In this document: positions 35,405 to 43,276 of the stretch, piece after piece | Layout: every line of letters begins with the position of its first letter | Position numbering within the stretch: the stretch's first letter is position 1 | NCBI RefSeq assembly: GCF_947493595.1 | Contig: NZ_CANLRL010000001.1 | Coordinates: 310,001-374,000 of the forward strand | Source of the DNA: an uncultured Shimia sp. | GTDB taxonomy: Bacteria > Pseudomonadota > Alphaproteobacteria > Rhodobacterales > Rhodobacteraceae | DNA: 64,000 nt | Direction of reading: 5' to 3' | Position numbers and translations under genes: made by a program | The notes under the pieces: model-generated | Databases searched by the model: none | What the model saw: the letters and a program-made list of their open reading frames with translations, nothing else | Told to the model about the DNA's origin: nothing

Positions 35405-36721
35405 ATGTCTGCTCATATCAAGTATGCGTACTTGAAGGGTCACACATGGCTCTATCGACGCAACTGGCCCAAGGACGTGGCGATGGTCCTTGGTCAGCAA
35501 GCCCTAAAGCAACCGCTGAAGACCAACTCAACTAACACCGCTCGCACAAGAGCCGCTGAGGTCAATCTTCGTTACGAGAGGACAGTCTCTGAGGTGCGGG
35601 ATCGCTCTGAGGAGGCTCTCTCTGTGCCTGAGCGCAACGCTACCTCTCTCGATTGGGAAGCAGCATCGGGAACTGCTCTCGACCACCTACGGGCCACTCT
35701 GGAGCTCTCTGGGCAACTGGGTGAACGGTCGCGGTTCGAACGTCGGACACCGCGAGAGAAGATCTCAATTCAGGATAGGGGTACTGTCTACTTATCTCGA
35801 AGGTCCAACGAGCTACGGCCCGGTGGGTTTAAATCGGTTCGCTACTCTGTTGGGTTGTTTCTCTCGAAGTATGGCGATCGGTCCCTGTGCAGCCTGACCA
35901 GAGCTGAGGGGCGCGAGTTCCTTGGTTTGGTGGCTCAACTCTCTCCGGTCATTGGTAAGTCGGAGAGAACCAGAGGGCTATCGCTGGATCAGTTGGTGAC
36001 CTTCTCCGCTCAAGGAACGGCTCGAATCACTACGCGAACTCAGAAGCGGATTTGGGCTCAGGTCAACGCCTTCATCGATTGGACAGTCTACGAAGGTCAT
36101 CTTGAGCAGAACCCGTTCAAGACGGTCTTGTTCGATCAGAAGATCAAGCCACAGCCTTATGCCGTTCCAACGGACGGGGAAGTGGTTCAACTTCTATCCA
36201 CCAAGGATGATGTCTTACGTCCGGTGATGCTGACCTGTCTTTTGACGGGAATGCGTGCTGGAGAGGCGATTGGTTTGCTCCGAGGGGATCTAGTCTCAAA
36301 GGGAAACCTCGGCGGCTTCATCCATGTGCGACCCAATGACCTTCGGTTGCTCAAAACCGATGCGGCTGAACGGCAGGTCCCGATGCATCCGGTGCTGGAG
36401 GAGGTGTTTCGCTCACTGCCAAGCGAAGGACCTCTGTTCCCTGAGACCAATGTCGAGCAGGTAACCAAACGGTTCGCCCGTTTACGGCAAGCCAAGAAGT
36501 TGGATCGGCCTCGTCTGGTGTTTCACTCGACGCGCAAGTGGTTCATCACCCAATGCGAACGCACCGGTGTGCCAGAACACTTCACGGCAAGCATCGTTGG
36601 CCATAAGTCTGCCCGGTCCGAAAACGGGATCACCTACGGCATCTACAGCGCCGGTATCTCGGATGAGCAAAAACGGGGTATCGTGGATCAGATACGTCTT
36701 CCCAAGGGCGTATCACCATGA
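35405..36721 (+). CDS. int: Tyrosine recombinase/integrase of the element
   Basis: 438 residues. The N-terminus (YLKGHTWLYRRNWPKDVAMVLG, then LKTNSTNTARTRAAEV) is the DUF6538-like arm-binding region common in alphaproteobacterial integrases. The catalytic residues are Arg284 in TGMRAGE, Lys317, His374 and Arg377 in HSTRKW, His400 in VGHKSA, and the nucleophile Tyr411 or Tyr414 in ITYGIYS. ATG 35405 has a full AAAGGAGGAG ribosome site. It should catalyse integration into tRNA-Gln, excision, and possibly inversion between the inverted cores. It lies in the middle of the element rather than beside an end. Confidence 0.9.
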   Translation: MSAHIKYAYLKGHTWLYRRNWPKDVAMVLGQQALKQPLKTNSTNTARTRAAEVNLRYERTVSEVRDRSEEALSVPERNATSLDWEAASGTALDHLRATLELSGQLGERSRFERRTPREKISIQDRGTVYLSRRSNELRPGGFKSVRYSVGLFLSKYGDRSLCSLTRAEGREFLGLVAQLSPVIGKSERTRGLSLDQLVTFSAQGTARITTRTQKRIWAQVNAFIDWTVYEGHLEQNPFKTVLFDQKIKPQPYAVPTDGEVVQLLSTKDDVLRPVMLTCLLTGMRAGEAIGLLRGDLVSKGNLGGFIHVRPNDLRLLKTDAAERQVPMHPVLEEVFRSLPSEGPLFPETNVEQVTKRFARLRQAKKLDRPRLVFHSTRKWFITQCERTGVPEHFTASIVGHKSARSENGITYGIYSAGISDEQKRGIVDQIRLPKGVSP

Positions 36722-36891
36722 TCGTTCCAGACATCGACGCATTCGAAGAGAGGGCCGCTATCGCTGAACACGATGGCGGTCTTTCTCGTTTGGAGACGGA
36801 GAACTTTGCAGCACGAGTTCAGGGCTTTGATAGCGCTGAGGCTTACTGGCAGTGGCTCGCAGACTACGTAGTGACCCGAAAGGTGCCCTAA
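36718..36891 (+). CDS. Small ORF coupled to the integrase
   Basis: 57 residues, starting in an ATGA overlap with the integrase stop. It is acidic and helical (AFEERAAIAEHDGGLSRLETE, then EAYWQWLADYVVTRKVP). The coupling suggests co-expression; a directionality factor is possible but not shown by any motif. A terminator follows. Confidence 0.5.
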   Translation: MIVPDIDAFEERAAIAEHDGGLSRLETENFAARVQGFDSAEAYWQWLADYVVTRKVP

Positions 36892-36895
36892 ACTT

Positions 36896-36940
36896 ACCCC
36901 GGCTGGCTTCGTGCTGGCCGGGGTTCACTTCTCTTTTTTT
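36896..36940 (+). terminator. Terminator after the integrase operon
   Basis: CCCCGGC and GCCGGGG arms around a 13-base loop are followed after about 10 bp by a run of T (36934-36940). Confidence 0.7.
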
Positions 36941-37021
36941 CTTGCCGCTTCAAAACTACGCGGGTGAAGGCCTCAATCTGTGGCTATAGTGGGATCACTG
37001 AATTTAACCTTAGGATTTCCC

Positions 37022-37696
37022 ATGCTCAAACGAAGCATTCTCTCTATGTCATTGCTTTTATCCACACAATCGATTGCCTACGCATCTAATGTCGAGGCTC
37101 TGTTGTGTCATTTTGGAGAACAAGAGATTGGGCTTATTTTCGCGACCGGCTCTGATCAAAAGAAAGGGTTTATCAATGAATTCCCTGTGGAAGTCATGTA
37201 CTTGAATGACGGTGTTACCCTTGTCGATGCTAATGCACAAACCATGGTACTCATCAAAGAGATGCGCGATCGAATACTTGCTGAAGGTTTATTTCGAGGT
37301 CGCGTTGTCAATGGTGGCTGCCTCGACTTTGGCGAACAACTGCTTGCAACTACGGAACTTTTATTGCCTGCAATCGTAGACGAGTTAACTAACCAATCGG
37401 GTCAGCTTAAATTGAAATTGGAAGAGAAAAAGGCAGTCATTAATGGACTAACTGCAGCGGTAGACGAGGCTTCAACAGAGCTAGAACTGGCCAAAGCTAG
37501 AGTTGATGAACTGGAGGGGCTATCCGCTGCAGTAATACTCGCCAACGAAGAGGCAAATAGACAATGCGGCGAGAAAGAAAACACGCTAACTGCGCAAGTC
37601 GAAGCTCTGTCAGCTGAGAACTCCAGACTTGAGAGAAGTCGCAACACACTTCGAGGATGGGTTGCCGAACTGGAAAAGAAGAGTGAGTGCAACTGA
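37022..37696 (+). CDS. Exported coiled-coil protein of unknown function
   Basis: 224 residues. MLKRSILSMSLLLSTQSIAYA is a signal peptide, with ATG 37022 chosen for this reason. The next 100 residues contain two cysteines (ALLCHFGEQ and VNGGCLDFGEQ) that may pair. From about residue 120 to the end there is a long coiled coil (LKLKLEEKKAVINGL, ELELAKARVDELEG, QVEALSAENSRLER). It stops 14 bp before repeat A'. A spanin-like or envelope-spanning role is conceivable; no family was recognised. Confidence 0.55.
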   Translation: MLKRSILSMSLLLSTQSIAYASNVEALLCHFGEQEIGLIFATGSDQKKGFINEFPVEVMYLNDGVTLVDANAQTMVLIKEMRDRILAEGLFRGRVVNGGCLDFGEQLLATTELLLPAIVDELTNQSGQLKLKLEEKKAVINGLTAAVDEASTELELAKARVDELEGLSAAVILANEEANRQCGEKENTLTAQVEALSAENSRLERSRNTLRGWVAELEKKSECN

Positions 37697-37945
37697 AAAA
37701 GCCGCCCTGTCTCTCTTCCTAGACCGCCTCGACCAACTGACCCTCCAGGAGCTTACCGAGGGCCTCAGACGGTTCAGACAGAGCAAGGACTGCTAGTCCG
37801 TGAGCGAGCGGTGGCGCTGCTGAGAGAGATTGCTGAGGCGGATGGTCAGCTACATGAGATGGAGTTATTGGCGATGTCCGTCGCTGAATGTTTGCCGCCC
37901 CCGTGGTTTCAGGACGGGCCAAGAGATCGGGACGCGGACAGGCAA

Positions 37946-37966
37946 AAGTGCCCCAATAAGTGCCCC
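37946..37966 (+). repeat. Putative integrase arm sites, A' side
   Basis: Two AAGTGCCCC boxes starting at 37946 and 37958, 12 bp apart and about 53 bp from the core at 38019. The mirror pair is at 32951-32971. Confidence 0.55.
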
Positions 37967-38018
37967 AGTTTTTGAGTTGGTTCGGGAAAGCCGATGCGTT
38001 TCATCGAGACGCAAGGGT

Positions 38019-38035
38019 TCCTACCACCCCAGCCA
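38019..38035 (-). repeat. Internal inverted att core
   Basis: A third copy of the 17-bp tRNA-Gln 3' end, opposite in orientation to those at 32882 and 40248, and flanked by arm boxes on both sides as expected of a complete attP. It is not a tRNA gene. Confidence 0.9.
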
Positions 38036-38085
38036 ACAATCCGAACATCAGTGTTTATTAATCTTCCAGGCCCTCTAGGCATCAA

Positions 38086-38106
38086 AAATGCCCCTAAAAG
38101 TGCCCC
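38086..38106 (+). repeat. Putative integrase arm sites, B side
   Basis: AAATGCCCC at 38086 and AAGTGCCCC at 38098, again 12 bp apart, starting about 50 bp from the core. The mirror pair is at 40177-40197. Same orientation as the A' boxes, as in lambda-type attP arms. Confidence 0.55.
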
Positions 38107-38215
38107 TGCTTTAGGCTCTGTCTGAGTATAGTCAGCAAGGCCAACGATAGAGATAAGTAATGATGGCGCAGGATAGAGATGCGGAGAAGCCCGGAAGCTC
38201 CCCCGCCTTGCATAA

Positions 38216-39739
38216 TCATCCTCCCAAACCCAAAGAACGAAGATAAGAAACTCTCTCTCCGAACAGCCTCTGACGGATACGATACTCAGAGCAGCGGTCC
38301 CGATGACGGAACTCGATATAGTCTGCTACCAGCTCCGGACTATCCCGCTCCATCTCATCCAGACCCTGATAGTTGTTGGAGAGAGCTACTTGCCTCCCAA
38401 CCTCGAACAGGCAGGCGCCCCGCATGACCGTCTTCAGCATGTTGGCGTGGCGGTAGTTGATGAGGAAGCTGTCATGAACACACAGAACTGGGATTTGCCT
38501 CTTCGTTAGGTAGTTGATGACACGAGACGCAATCCGACTGTCGATGTTCATCAAGCGAATACCCTGATCCGAGCAAAGACCATCCGCCAAGAAAGGATGT
38601 TTCTCCGAGAACGCATCAAGCACCCGAAGCAACTCCTTGTTGGTCATTGACTTCTCCTCCGAACCCACAGGCGCATCTTGACGAAACGCCTTGCAGGCTG
38701 TGCCTCGGTCACGGGCATTTAGAGCCATAAGAACAAGAGACTTCACCAGCTTTCGCTGGCTCGGCGCATCAAGCCCTGTAACCAAACCCTCAGGAAGCTC
38801 ATATGGGTCTCCAGAAAGATCAACTCCTTTCTCTGCCGCCAAGATCGCCACGTGAAGAGCCTGATAGTCCACCTCAACAGTTGGCTCATCGTCTAAGTGA
38901 ATCCGCTTCCTGAATTCGGAGCCAACACTCTGCCACCATCCGCCATAGAACCGACCGCCAGACCTCCAGTCAGAACGATTGAAGATGCGCCGGACATGGT
39001 GATCCCAGCCGCAGATCGGAACTCGATTCAGTTCACCTTGGCGCGGACCAGACTTGATTGGTCGCTGAATGAACGTCTCAACCTGATCCGGAACATCGAT
39101 GAAAGTCCGAGCGAGCAGTTCGTTGTAGGCCTTCAGATCTGCCCGGATGGCTTTGGTAAAATCTGTGTCTTGGTATTCAGCCTCTTTTTTGCGTTCATCA
39201 TGCAGCACAACACTCTCTTTGCTCGGAAACACAAAAATGTGCTCCCGACCAAATTTGGCTTTCCGAAATAGCTTACGAAGAGGCTCCGCTGCGATGATCC
39301 GTGCGGTTCGGTTGGTCTTCGCTCCTGAACCTGCGAAACTTCCCTTTGAAAGCTCTATATAGCCTTGTTTCGCCAGCCTATGAACCAATCTCGGGATTAT
39401 CCTCGAAAGGCCAATCGCGTTGTACCTAGAGTTAGTGTTCCAAGCTGTGTTGGACAGATGAACCCCTATCGAAAGCTTAGGGTCCGTTTTCCAAGCAACA
39501 TAGAGATCAAGGATCAGAACTCTCAATTGACCGCGATAGTTAGTCTTCGGACGAGCTCCCCCTCGTGGTTTGCTGCATGGCGAGAGATCCAAGCAACTTT
39601 TCTGCCAAATATGCTCCACCGTTTTCCCAATCTCTGAATGCTCCGAATACACGTGAACATCGAGTGGTCGCGAATACGAAGGGTCGAGCCCCATTGTGAT
39701 AGGCTTGGTGCTTCTGTTTCTTGATCCGTTTCTTTCCAT
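38216..39739 (-). CDS. Stand-alone protein with single-subunit polymerase palm motifs; putative replication protein
   Basis: 507 residues; a family member of unknown function. Residues about 110-150 look like a winged helix (SRIIPRLVHRLAKQGYIELSKG). After a GGRFYGGWWQ block (261-270) come three motifs in the order and spacing of family A polymerases and T7-type RNA polymerases. Motif A is VEVDYQALH (Asp291), motif B is RKLVK-like (Arg329, Lys333), and motif C is CVHDSFLI (His422, Asp423). No exonuclease domain is present. The ATG at 39739 has an AGGA site. Its last 16 codons lie in repeat B. It may replicate the excised element, but this is inferred. Confidence 0.55.
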   Translation of the reverse strand: MERNGSRNRSTKPITMGLDPSYSRPLDVHVYSEHSEIGKTVEHIWQKSCLDLSPCSKPRGGARPKTNYRGQLRVLILDLYVAWKTDPKLSIGVHLSNTAWNTNSRYNAIGLSRIIPRLVHRLAKQGYIELSKGSFAGSGAKTNRTARIIAAEPLRKLFRKAKFGREHIFVFPSKESVVLHDERKKEAEYQDTDFTKAIRADLKAYNELLARTFIDVPDQVETFIQRPIKSGPRQGELNRVPICGWDHHVRRIFNRSDWRSGGRFYGGWWQSVGSEFRKRIHLDDEPTVEVDYQALHVAILAAEKGVDLSGDPYELPEGLVTGLDAPSQRKLVKSLVLMALNARDRGTACKAFRQDAPVGSEEKSMTNKELLRVLDAFSEKHPFLADGLCSDQGIRLMNIDSRIASRVINYLTKRQIPVLCVHDSFLINYRHANMLKTVMRGACLFEVGRQVALSNNYQGLDEMERDSPELVADYIEFRHRDRCSEYRIRQRLFGERVSYLRSLGLGG

Positions 39740-40019
39740 AGATCATTTCCTGACCTTTCAAGTGTTTCAAATGAAAGCATCAGGGAAGACCTCCCCCCCT
39801 GACGCAGAGCGAAAGGTGGGAATAAAAAAAAACGCCTCAGCGAAGACGCTAAGACGTACGTACTCTGTTCGTTATGTGTGCTAAGTCCAGCCTCTCCCAC
39901 CTCAGGCAAATAGTCGATACTAAATCAACAGGTGGTAATGGGCATGGGTACTCCTTTGGTTGCCTCAAAATCACCTAAGAGCGGCTCAGCCTAACTACAA
40001 GTGTTTTCTTCAAAAAAAA
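39740..40019 (-). other. Upstream region of the polymerase-like gene
   Basis: No gene is supported. It holds the promoter side of the polymerase-like gene and a small imperfect hairpin near 39830-39855. Together with repeat B' it is the most likely place for a replication origin, but no iterons were recognised. Confidence 0.3.
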
Positions 40020-40264
40020 TTCGGAGAGAGAGTTTCTTATCTTCGTTCTTTGGGTTTGGGAGGATGATTATGCAAGGCGGGGGAGCTTCCGGGCTTCTCC
40101 GCATCTCTATCCTGCGCCATCATTACTTATCTCTATCGTTGGCCTTGCTGACTATACTCAGACAGAGCCTAAAGCAGGGGCACTTTTAGGGGCATTTTTG
40201 ATGCCTAGAGGGCCTGGAAGATTAATAAACACTGATGTTCGGATTGTTGGCTGGGGTGGTAGGA
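40020..40264 (-). repeat. Inverted repeat B', right copy (245 bp), with attR core
   Basis: Perfect reverse complement of 38019-38263. Its last 17 bases (40248-40264) are the attR core and the true 3' end of tRNA-Gln. Arm boxes lie at 40177-40197. Confidence 0.95.
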
Positions 40265-40322
40265 TTCGAACCTACGATGCGCTGTACCAAAAACAGGTGC
40301 CTTACCACTTGGCTACACCCCA
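40248..40322 (-). tRNA. tRNA-Gln (anticodon TTG)
   Basis: 75 nt with an encoded CCA. The acceptor stem TGGGGTG pairs with CACCCCA, the T arm is GTAGG-TTCGAAT-CCTAC, and the anticodon loop TTTTGGT gives anticodon TTG. The outermost anticodon-stem pair is a C-C mismatch (27-43). The gene is the integration target of the element on its 3' side and stays intact because the element supplies the same 17 bases. Confidence 0.93.
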
Positions 40323-40543
40323 ACTGTGAGGCAGGGTTTACTTAGCAGCGCGGGGAGGTGCAAGAGCAGAAATGCATTTTTGGCAGAAAAAATTTCACTC
40401 AAAATGCAGAAAAATTTTCGGAATTTTTTAGGGCTTCGCTAACCCCTGATTTTTAAGACCCTGCGTCATTTTCAATCCCTCTCGTGGACAAGAGGACCGC
40501 CCGCGCGACATGGTGGGACAAAGAGTTGGAGAGGAGTTGGGCG
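40323..40543 (-). promoter_or_regulatory. tRNA-Gln promoter region and A+T-rich upstream DNA
   Basis: Reading leftward there is a TTGCAC box (40360-40365) about 38 bp before the tRNA, preceded by strongly A+T-rich DNA (40375-40430) that could be an UP-type element. No gene is seen. Confidence 0.4.
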
Positions 40544-41773
40544 ATGTTTCTGGGAATACGACCTGAAAACGAAAAGCTGTTGGCGCAGGTCAAAGAGACG
40601 ATCCGCGAGGAGGTGATGCCTCTGGAGGATGAATACCATGCGGAGATCGCTAAAGGCGACCGCTGGACCTACACAGAGCGACAGGCGGAAATCCTTGAGG
40701 GGCTTAAAGCCAAGGCCAAAGAGCGGGGCTTGTGGAACTTCTGGCTGACCGATTCCGACAAGGGATTTGGGCTCTCCACCGTGGAATACGCCTTCTTTGC
40801 CGAGGAGATGGGCAAGACGCCTTTGGGCGCCGAAGTGTTCAATTGCTCGGCGCCGGACACCGGCAATATGGAGGTGTTTGAACGCTATGGCAGTGACGCT
40901 ATGAAAGAAGACTGGCTGAAGCCGCTTCTGAATGGCGAAATCCGCTCAGCCTACCTGATGACAGAGCCGGACGTGGCCAGCTCGGACGCCACGAACATCG
41001 AGATGTCCTGTGTGCGCGATGGCGATGACTATGTGCTAAATGGCGAGAAATATTGGGCTTCTGGGGCAGGGGACCCGCGCTGCAAAGTCTATATCGTGAT
41101 GGTGAAAACCGGCGGTGAGGAGCTGCCGGTACACAAGCGTCAGTCGATGATTGTGGTGCCAGCGGGGGCGGAGGGCATCGAGGTTTTGCGGCCCATGATG
41201 GTCTATGGGCAGGACGACGCGCCGCATGGGCATATGCATCTGAAGTTCACCAACGTTCGGGTGCCAGCGGAGAATATTTTGCTGGGCGAGGGGCGTGGCT
41301 TTGAGATTGCGCAGGGGCGGCTTGGGCCGGGGCGCATTCACCATTGTATGCGCGCGATTGGACAGGCTGAGGCGGCGCTGGAGCGGATGTGCAAACGCGC
41401 GCTGAGCCGAGAGGCCTTTGGCAAGAAGCTGGCGCATCTGGGCGCAAACTACGACATCATTGCCGAGTGCCGCATGGAGATTGAGCAGGCGCGGCTGCTG
41501 TGCCTGAAGACCGCCTGGATCATGGATCAGGGCGACGCACGCGCGGCGGCGCCGTGGATCAGCCAGATCAAAGTGGTGGCGCCCAATGTGGCCCTAAAAG
41601 TGATCGACGAGGCGGTGCAGATGTTTGGCGGCACCGGCATATCGCAGGACACCCCGCTGGCGCAGGCCTGGACACACGTGCGAACGTTGCGCCTTGCAGA
41701 CGGTCCCGACGCGGTGCACCGCCGCCAAGTGGCCCGCAAAGAGCTGCGCCAATACACGCAAGAAAAAGTCTGA
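40544..41773 (+). CDS. Acyl-CoA dehydrogenase
   Basis: 409 residues, FAD-dependent, beta-oxidation type. Recognisable parts are [19 protein letters not shown] (FAD/substrate loop), [16 protein letters not shown], and the C-terminal [21 protein letters not shown]. The ATG at 40544 is chosen because GGAGAGGAG precedes it; a GTG at 40484 would extend it by 20 residues. Chain-length preference cannot be read from this. Confidence 0.87.
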   Translation: MFLGIRPENEKLLAQVKETIREEVMPLEDEYHAEIAKGDRWTYTERQAEILEGLKAKAKERGLWNFWLTDSDKGFGLSTVEYAFFAEEMGKTPLGAEVFNCSAPDTGNMEVFERYGSDAMKEDWLKPLLNGEIRSAYLMTEPDVASSDATNIEMSCVRDGDDYVLNGEKYWASGAGDPRCKVYIVMVKTGGEELPVHKRQSMIVVPAGAEGIEVLRPMMVYGQDDAPHGHMHLKFTNVRVPAENILLGEGRGFEIAQGRLGPGRIHHCMRAIGQAEAALERMCKRALSREAFGKKLAHLGANYDIIAECRMEIEQARLLCLKTAWIMDQGDARAAAPWISQIKVVAPNVALKVIDEAVQMFGGTGISQDTPLAQAWTHVRTLRLADGPDAVHRRQVARKELRQYTQEKV

Positions 41774-41830
41774 TTTTCACGTCGGTATAACGTCGGTATC
41801 GCGACTGTTTTGCGGCGGTGCGTGTTTTGA

Positions 41831-41862
41831 GGCCCCGACTCGGTGAGACGGGGCCTGTTTTT
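41831..41862 (+). terminator. Terminator after acyl-CoA dehydrogenase
   Basis: GGCCCCG (41831-41837) and CGGGGCC (41849-41855) form a perfect stem followed by TGTTTTTG. Confidence 0.8.
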
Positions 41863-42053
41863 GTTGCATAGGCGGGGAGTGCAACAGCGGGCGGTGGGGT
41901 TAGAAAGCTTAATTTGCTTTGTTTTCTGTGATCCGATCTTTGAAACAATAAAGTCGCTAAAGCCAATACTTTTGAATTCTGCAAGGTATAGCTGTATTCA
42001 AAATTTAATAATGCGCATAGCCTTTCAAGTGAAAGGACCAACTTGGGCGACCC

Positions 42054-43130
42054 ATGTTTTTTAAGCTTCAGCATTCTCTAGGTAACCAGTTTGCCAGCAA
42101 CTCAGTTGACCTCCCGGTTTGTATTGAGATGGGAGAAAATCAGAGAAAATTTGAGTTTTGGAACTTTGAAGGCACACTTCCGCATCAACCCAAGTCGCAA
42201 CTGTGTTGTGACTATGTGTCTTCCCTAGAGCCGCCAGACCGAGTGGTGGCAACCTTGACCGCTCTCACCGAGGGGCTGCTACTGCTCGACGAGCCTGTTC
42301 AAAGTGGTATTCCTTTTCACGCGGGGCAGACAGAGATTGTGAACTCCGAAGGACAAATAAAACCGGGGTTTGGATTTCCTTTTGAACTTCTTCCTAGGGG
42401 CAGCAAGCCTTGGCTAAAGTGTCTGCACCAACAGATGACTGATCAATTGGTTCAGTTTTTGAAGTGTGTACGTTGGCATCAGTCGAACTCAGGCGGCTAT
42501 CAAGTTTCCCGGGAGATCAGTTTTCGGTACTCGTTTGATGGTTTGGAGTGGCATGGGATTCCAAGAAACAGCGACCTTCGCGTTGTCGAGTGGGAAGGGC
42601 TTTTGCTGAAGAAAGATTCATTGGATTTCGCGGTTAACTTGTTCGAAAACTCATATCGCGAGCCTGTTTCGCATGAGCTTGCTCGAGAGGCTTCTGAATT
42701 GGTGCAAGTCGCGCCAAGGAGCGCCCTTCTTGTAGCGGTTACAGCACTTGAAACTGGTGTTGCAGACTTGTTGAGTTCCTTACTCCCGAAAGCCTCTCCC
42801 CTTTTGAAGGAAATTCAATCTCCCCCGCTGATTAAACTTCTCAATGAGGTAATTCCGCAAATTCTTAAGGAGAGTGGGACCCCTAGTGAATTTTTCCCGA
42901 TTAATAACGAAGCCACGAAGTACTTAAAGAAGTGGATAAGTCAGAGAAATGAACTCGCCCACGGACGAAGAGAGCAAGTGGATGCGACAAAAGTTAGTGA
43001 GTTCGTGGAGTTTGTTATTTCGGCTTTGTACATTCTTGATTGCACAAGAGGCCATTCTTGGGCGCTTAAATACGTCACCCACGATTGCTTTCTCAATGAT
43101 AGTAGGTACGAGAAACACCCTGACGCTTAG
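42054..43130 (+). CDS. Unknown protein with a C-terminal HEPN-type motif
   Basis: 358 residues, A+T-richer than its neighbours, alone between two core genes. The last third is helical and carries SQRNELAHGRRE, an R-x4-H motif (Arg298, His303) of HEPN domains, many of which are RNases in defence and toxin systems. The preceding LLVAVTALETGVADLLSSLLPKA is a typical first HEPN helix. The first 200 residues are unrecognised. A single-gene defence function is plausible from motif and context only. Confidence 0.5.
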   Translation: MFFKLQHSLGNQFASNSVDLPVCIEMGENQRKFEFWNFEGTLPHQPKSQLCCDYVSSLEPPDRVVATLTALTEGLLLLDEPVQSGIPFHAGQTEIVNSEGQIKPGFGFPFELLPRGSKPWLKCLHQQMTDQLVQFLKCVRWHQSNSGGYQVSREISFRYSFDGLEWHGIPRNSDLRVVEWEGLLLKKDSLDFAVNLFENSYREPVSHELAREASELVQVAPRSALLVAVTALETGVADLLSSLLPKASPLLKEIQSPPLIKLLNEVIPQILKESGTPSEFFPINNEATKYLKKWISQRNELAHGRREQVDATKVSEFVEFVISALYILDCTRGHSWALKYVTHDCFLNDSRYEKHPDA

Positions 43131-43174
43131 CGGCATCTTACTGTGGCGCACGAACCGAGGGGCTAGGAAGCGAA

Positions 43175-43224
43175 GCGCCCGCCCCGTGGGGGCGGTTCGG
43201 GCGCTGCCAATGCAAAGCATTGGC
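43175..43224. repeat. Two adjacent G+C-rich palindromes
   Basis: GCGCCCG/CGGGCGC arms (43175-43181, 43198-43204) enclose a smaller GCCCC/GGGGC hairpin, followed directly by a perfect GCCAATGC-AAA-GCATTGGC hairpin (43206-43224). They lie between convergent genes and may be a bidirectional terminator or an intergenic repeat of the species. Confidence 0.5.
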
Positions 43225-43276
43225 ATAAGGAGGGGCGGTTCACTTCTCGGGCGTTTGGTGGGCAAGGGGGCGGACG

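Larger units (their letters stand above)
37711..38035 (-). repeat. Inverted repeat A', right copy (325 bp)
   Basis: Reverse complement of 32882-33206 with one mismatch at 37891. It carries only the 3' part of the TerB-like pseudogene (to 37975) and joins unrelated DNA at 37710, so the left copy is the one with more of the gene. It forms the first half of the internal attP copy. Confidence 0.95.
38019..38263 (+). repeat. Inverted repeat B, left copy (245 bp)
   Basis: Perfect reverse complement of 40020-40264, including the 17-bp core. The last 48 bp code for the C-terminus of the polymerase-like protein, so that end of the gene is duplicated in the other copy. Confidence 0.95.
32882..40247. 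mobile_element. 7.37-kb integrative element in tRNA-Gln with two inverted attP copies
   Basis: The element is bounded by direct 17-bp copies of the tRNA-Gln 3' end (32882-32898 and 40248-40264). It carries a tyrosine integrase, an AIPR-like gene, five small ORFs, an exported coiled-coil protein and a polymerase-like protein, and is visibly poorer in G+C than its flanks. Inside it, at 37711-38263, is an inverted copy of the attP that would form on excision. The excised circle would be 7366 bp: two inverted 553-bp repeats separating unique arms of 4504 bp (33207-37710) and 1756 bp (38264-40019). Confidence 0.85.

Noticed and set aside
38019-38035. A tRNA-Gln fragment as a second tRNA gene
   Set aside because: Only the last 17 bases are present; it is an att core, not a gene.
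32882-38035. Reading the two inverted-repeat pairs as terminal inverted repeats of two separate DDE-type transposons
   Set aside because: No DDE transposase and no target duplications are seen. The repeat tips are tRNA-end att cores with arm boxes, and a tyrosine integrase is present, so the att explanation fits better.
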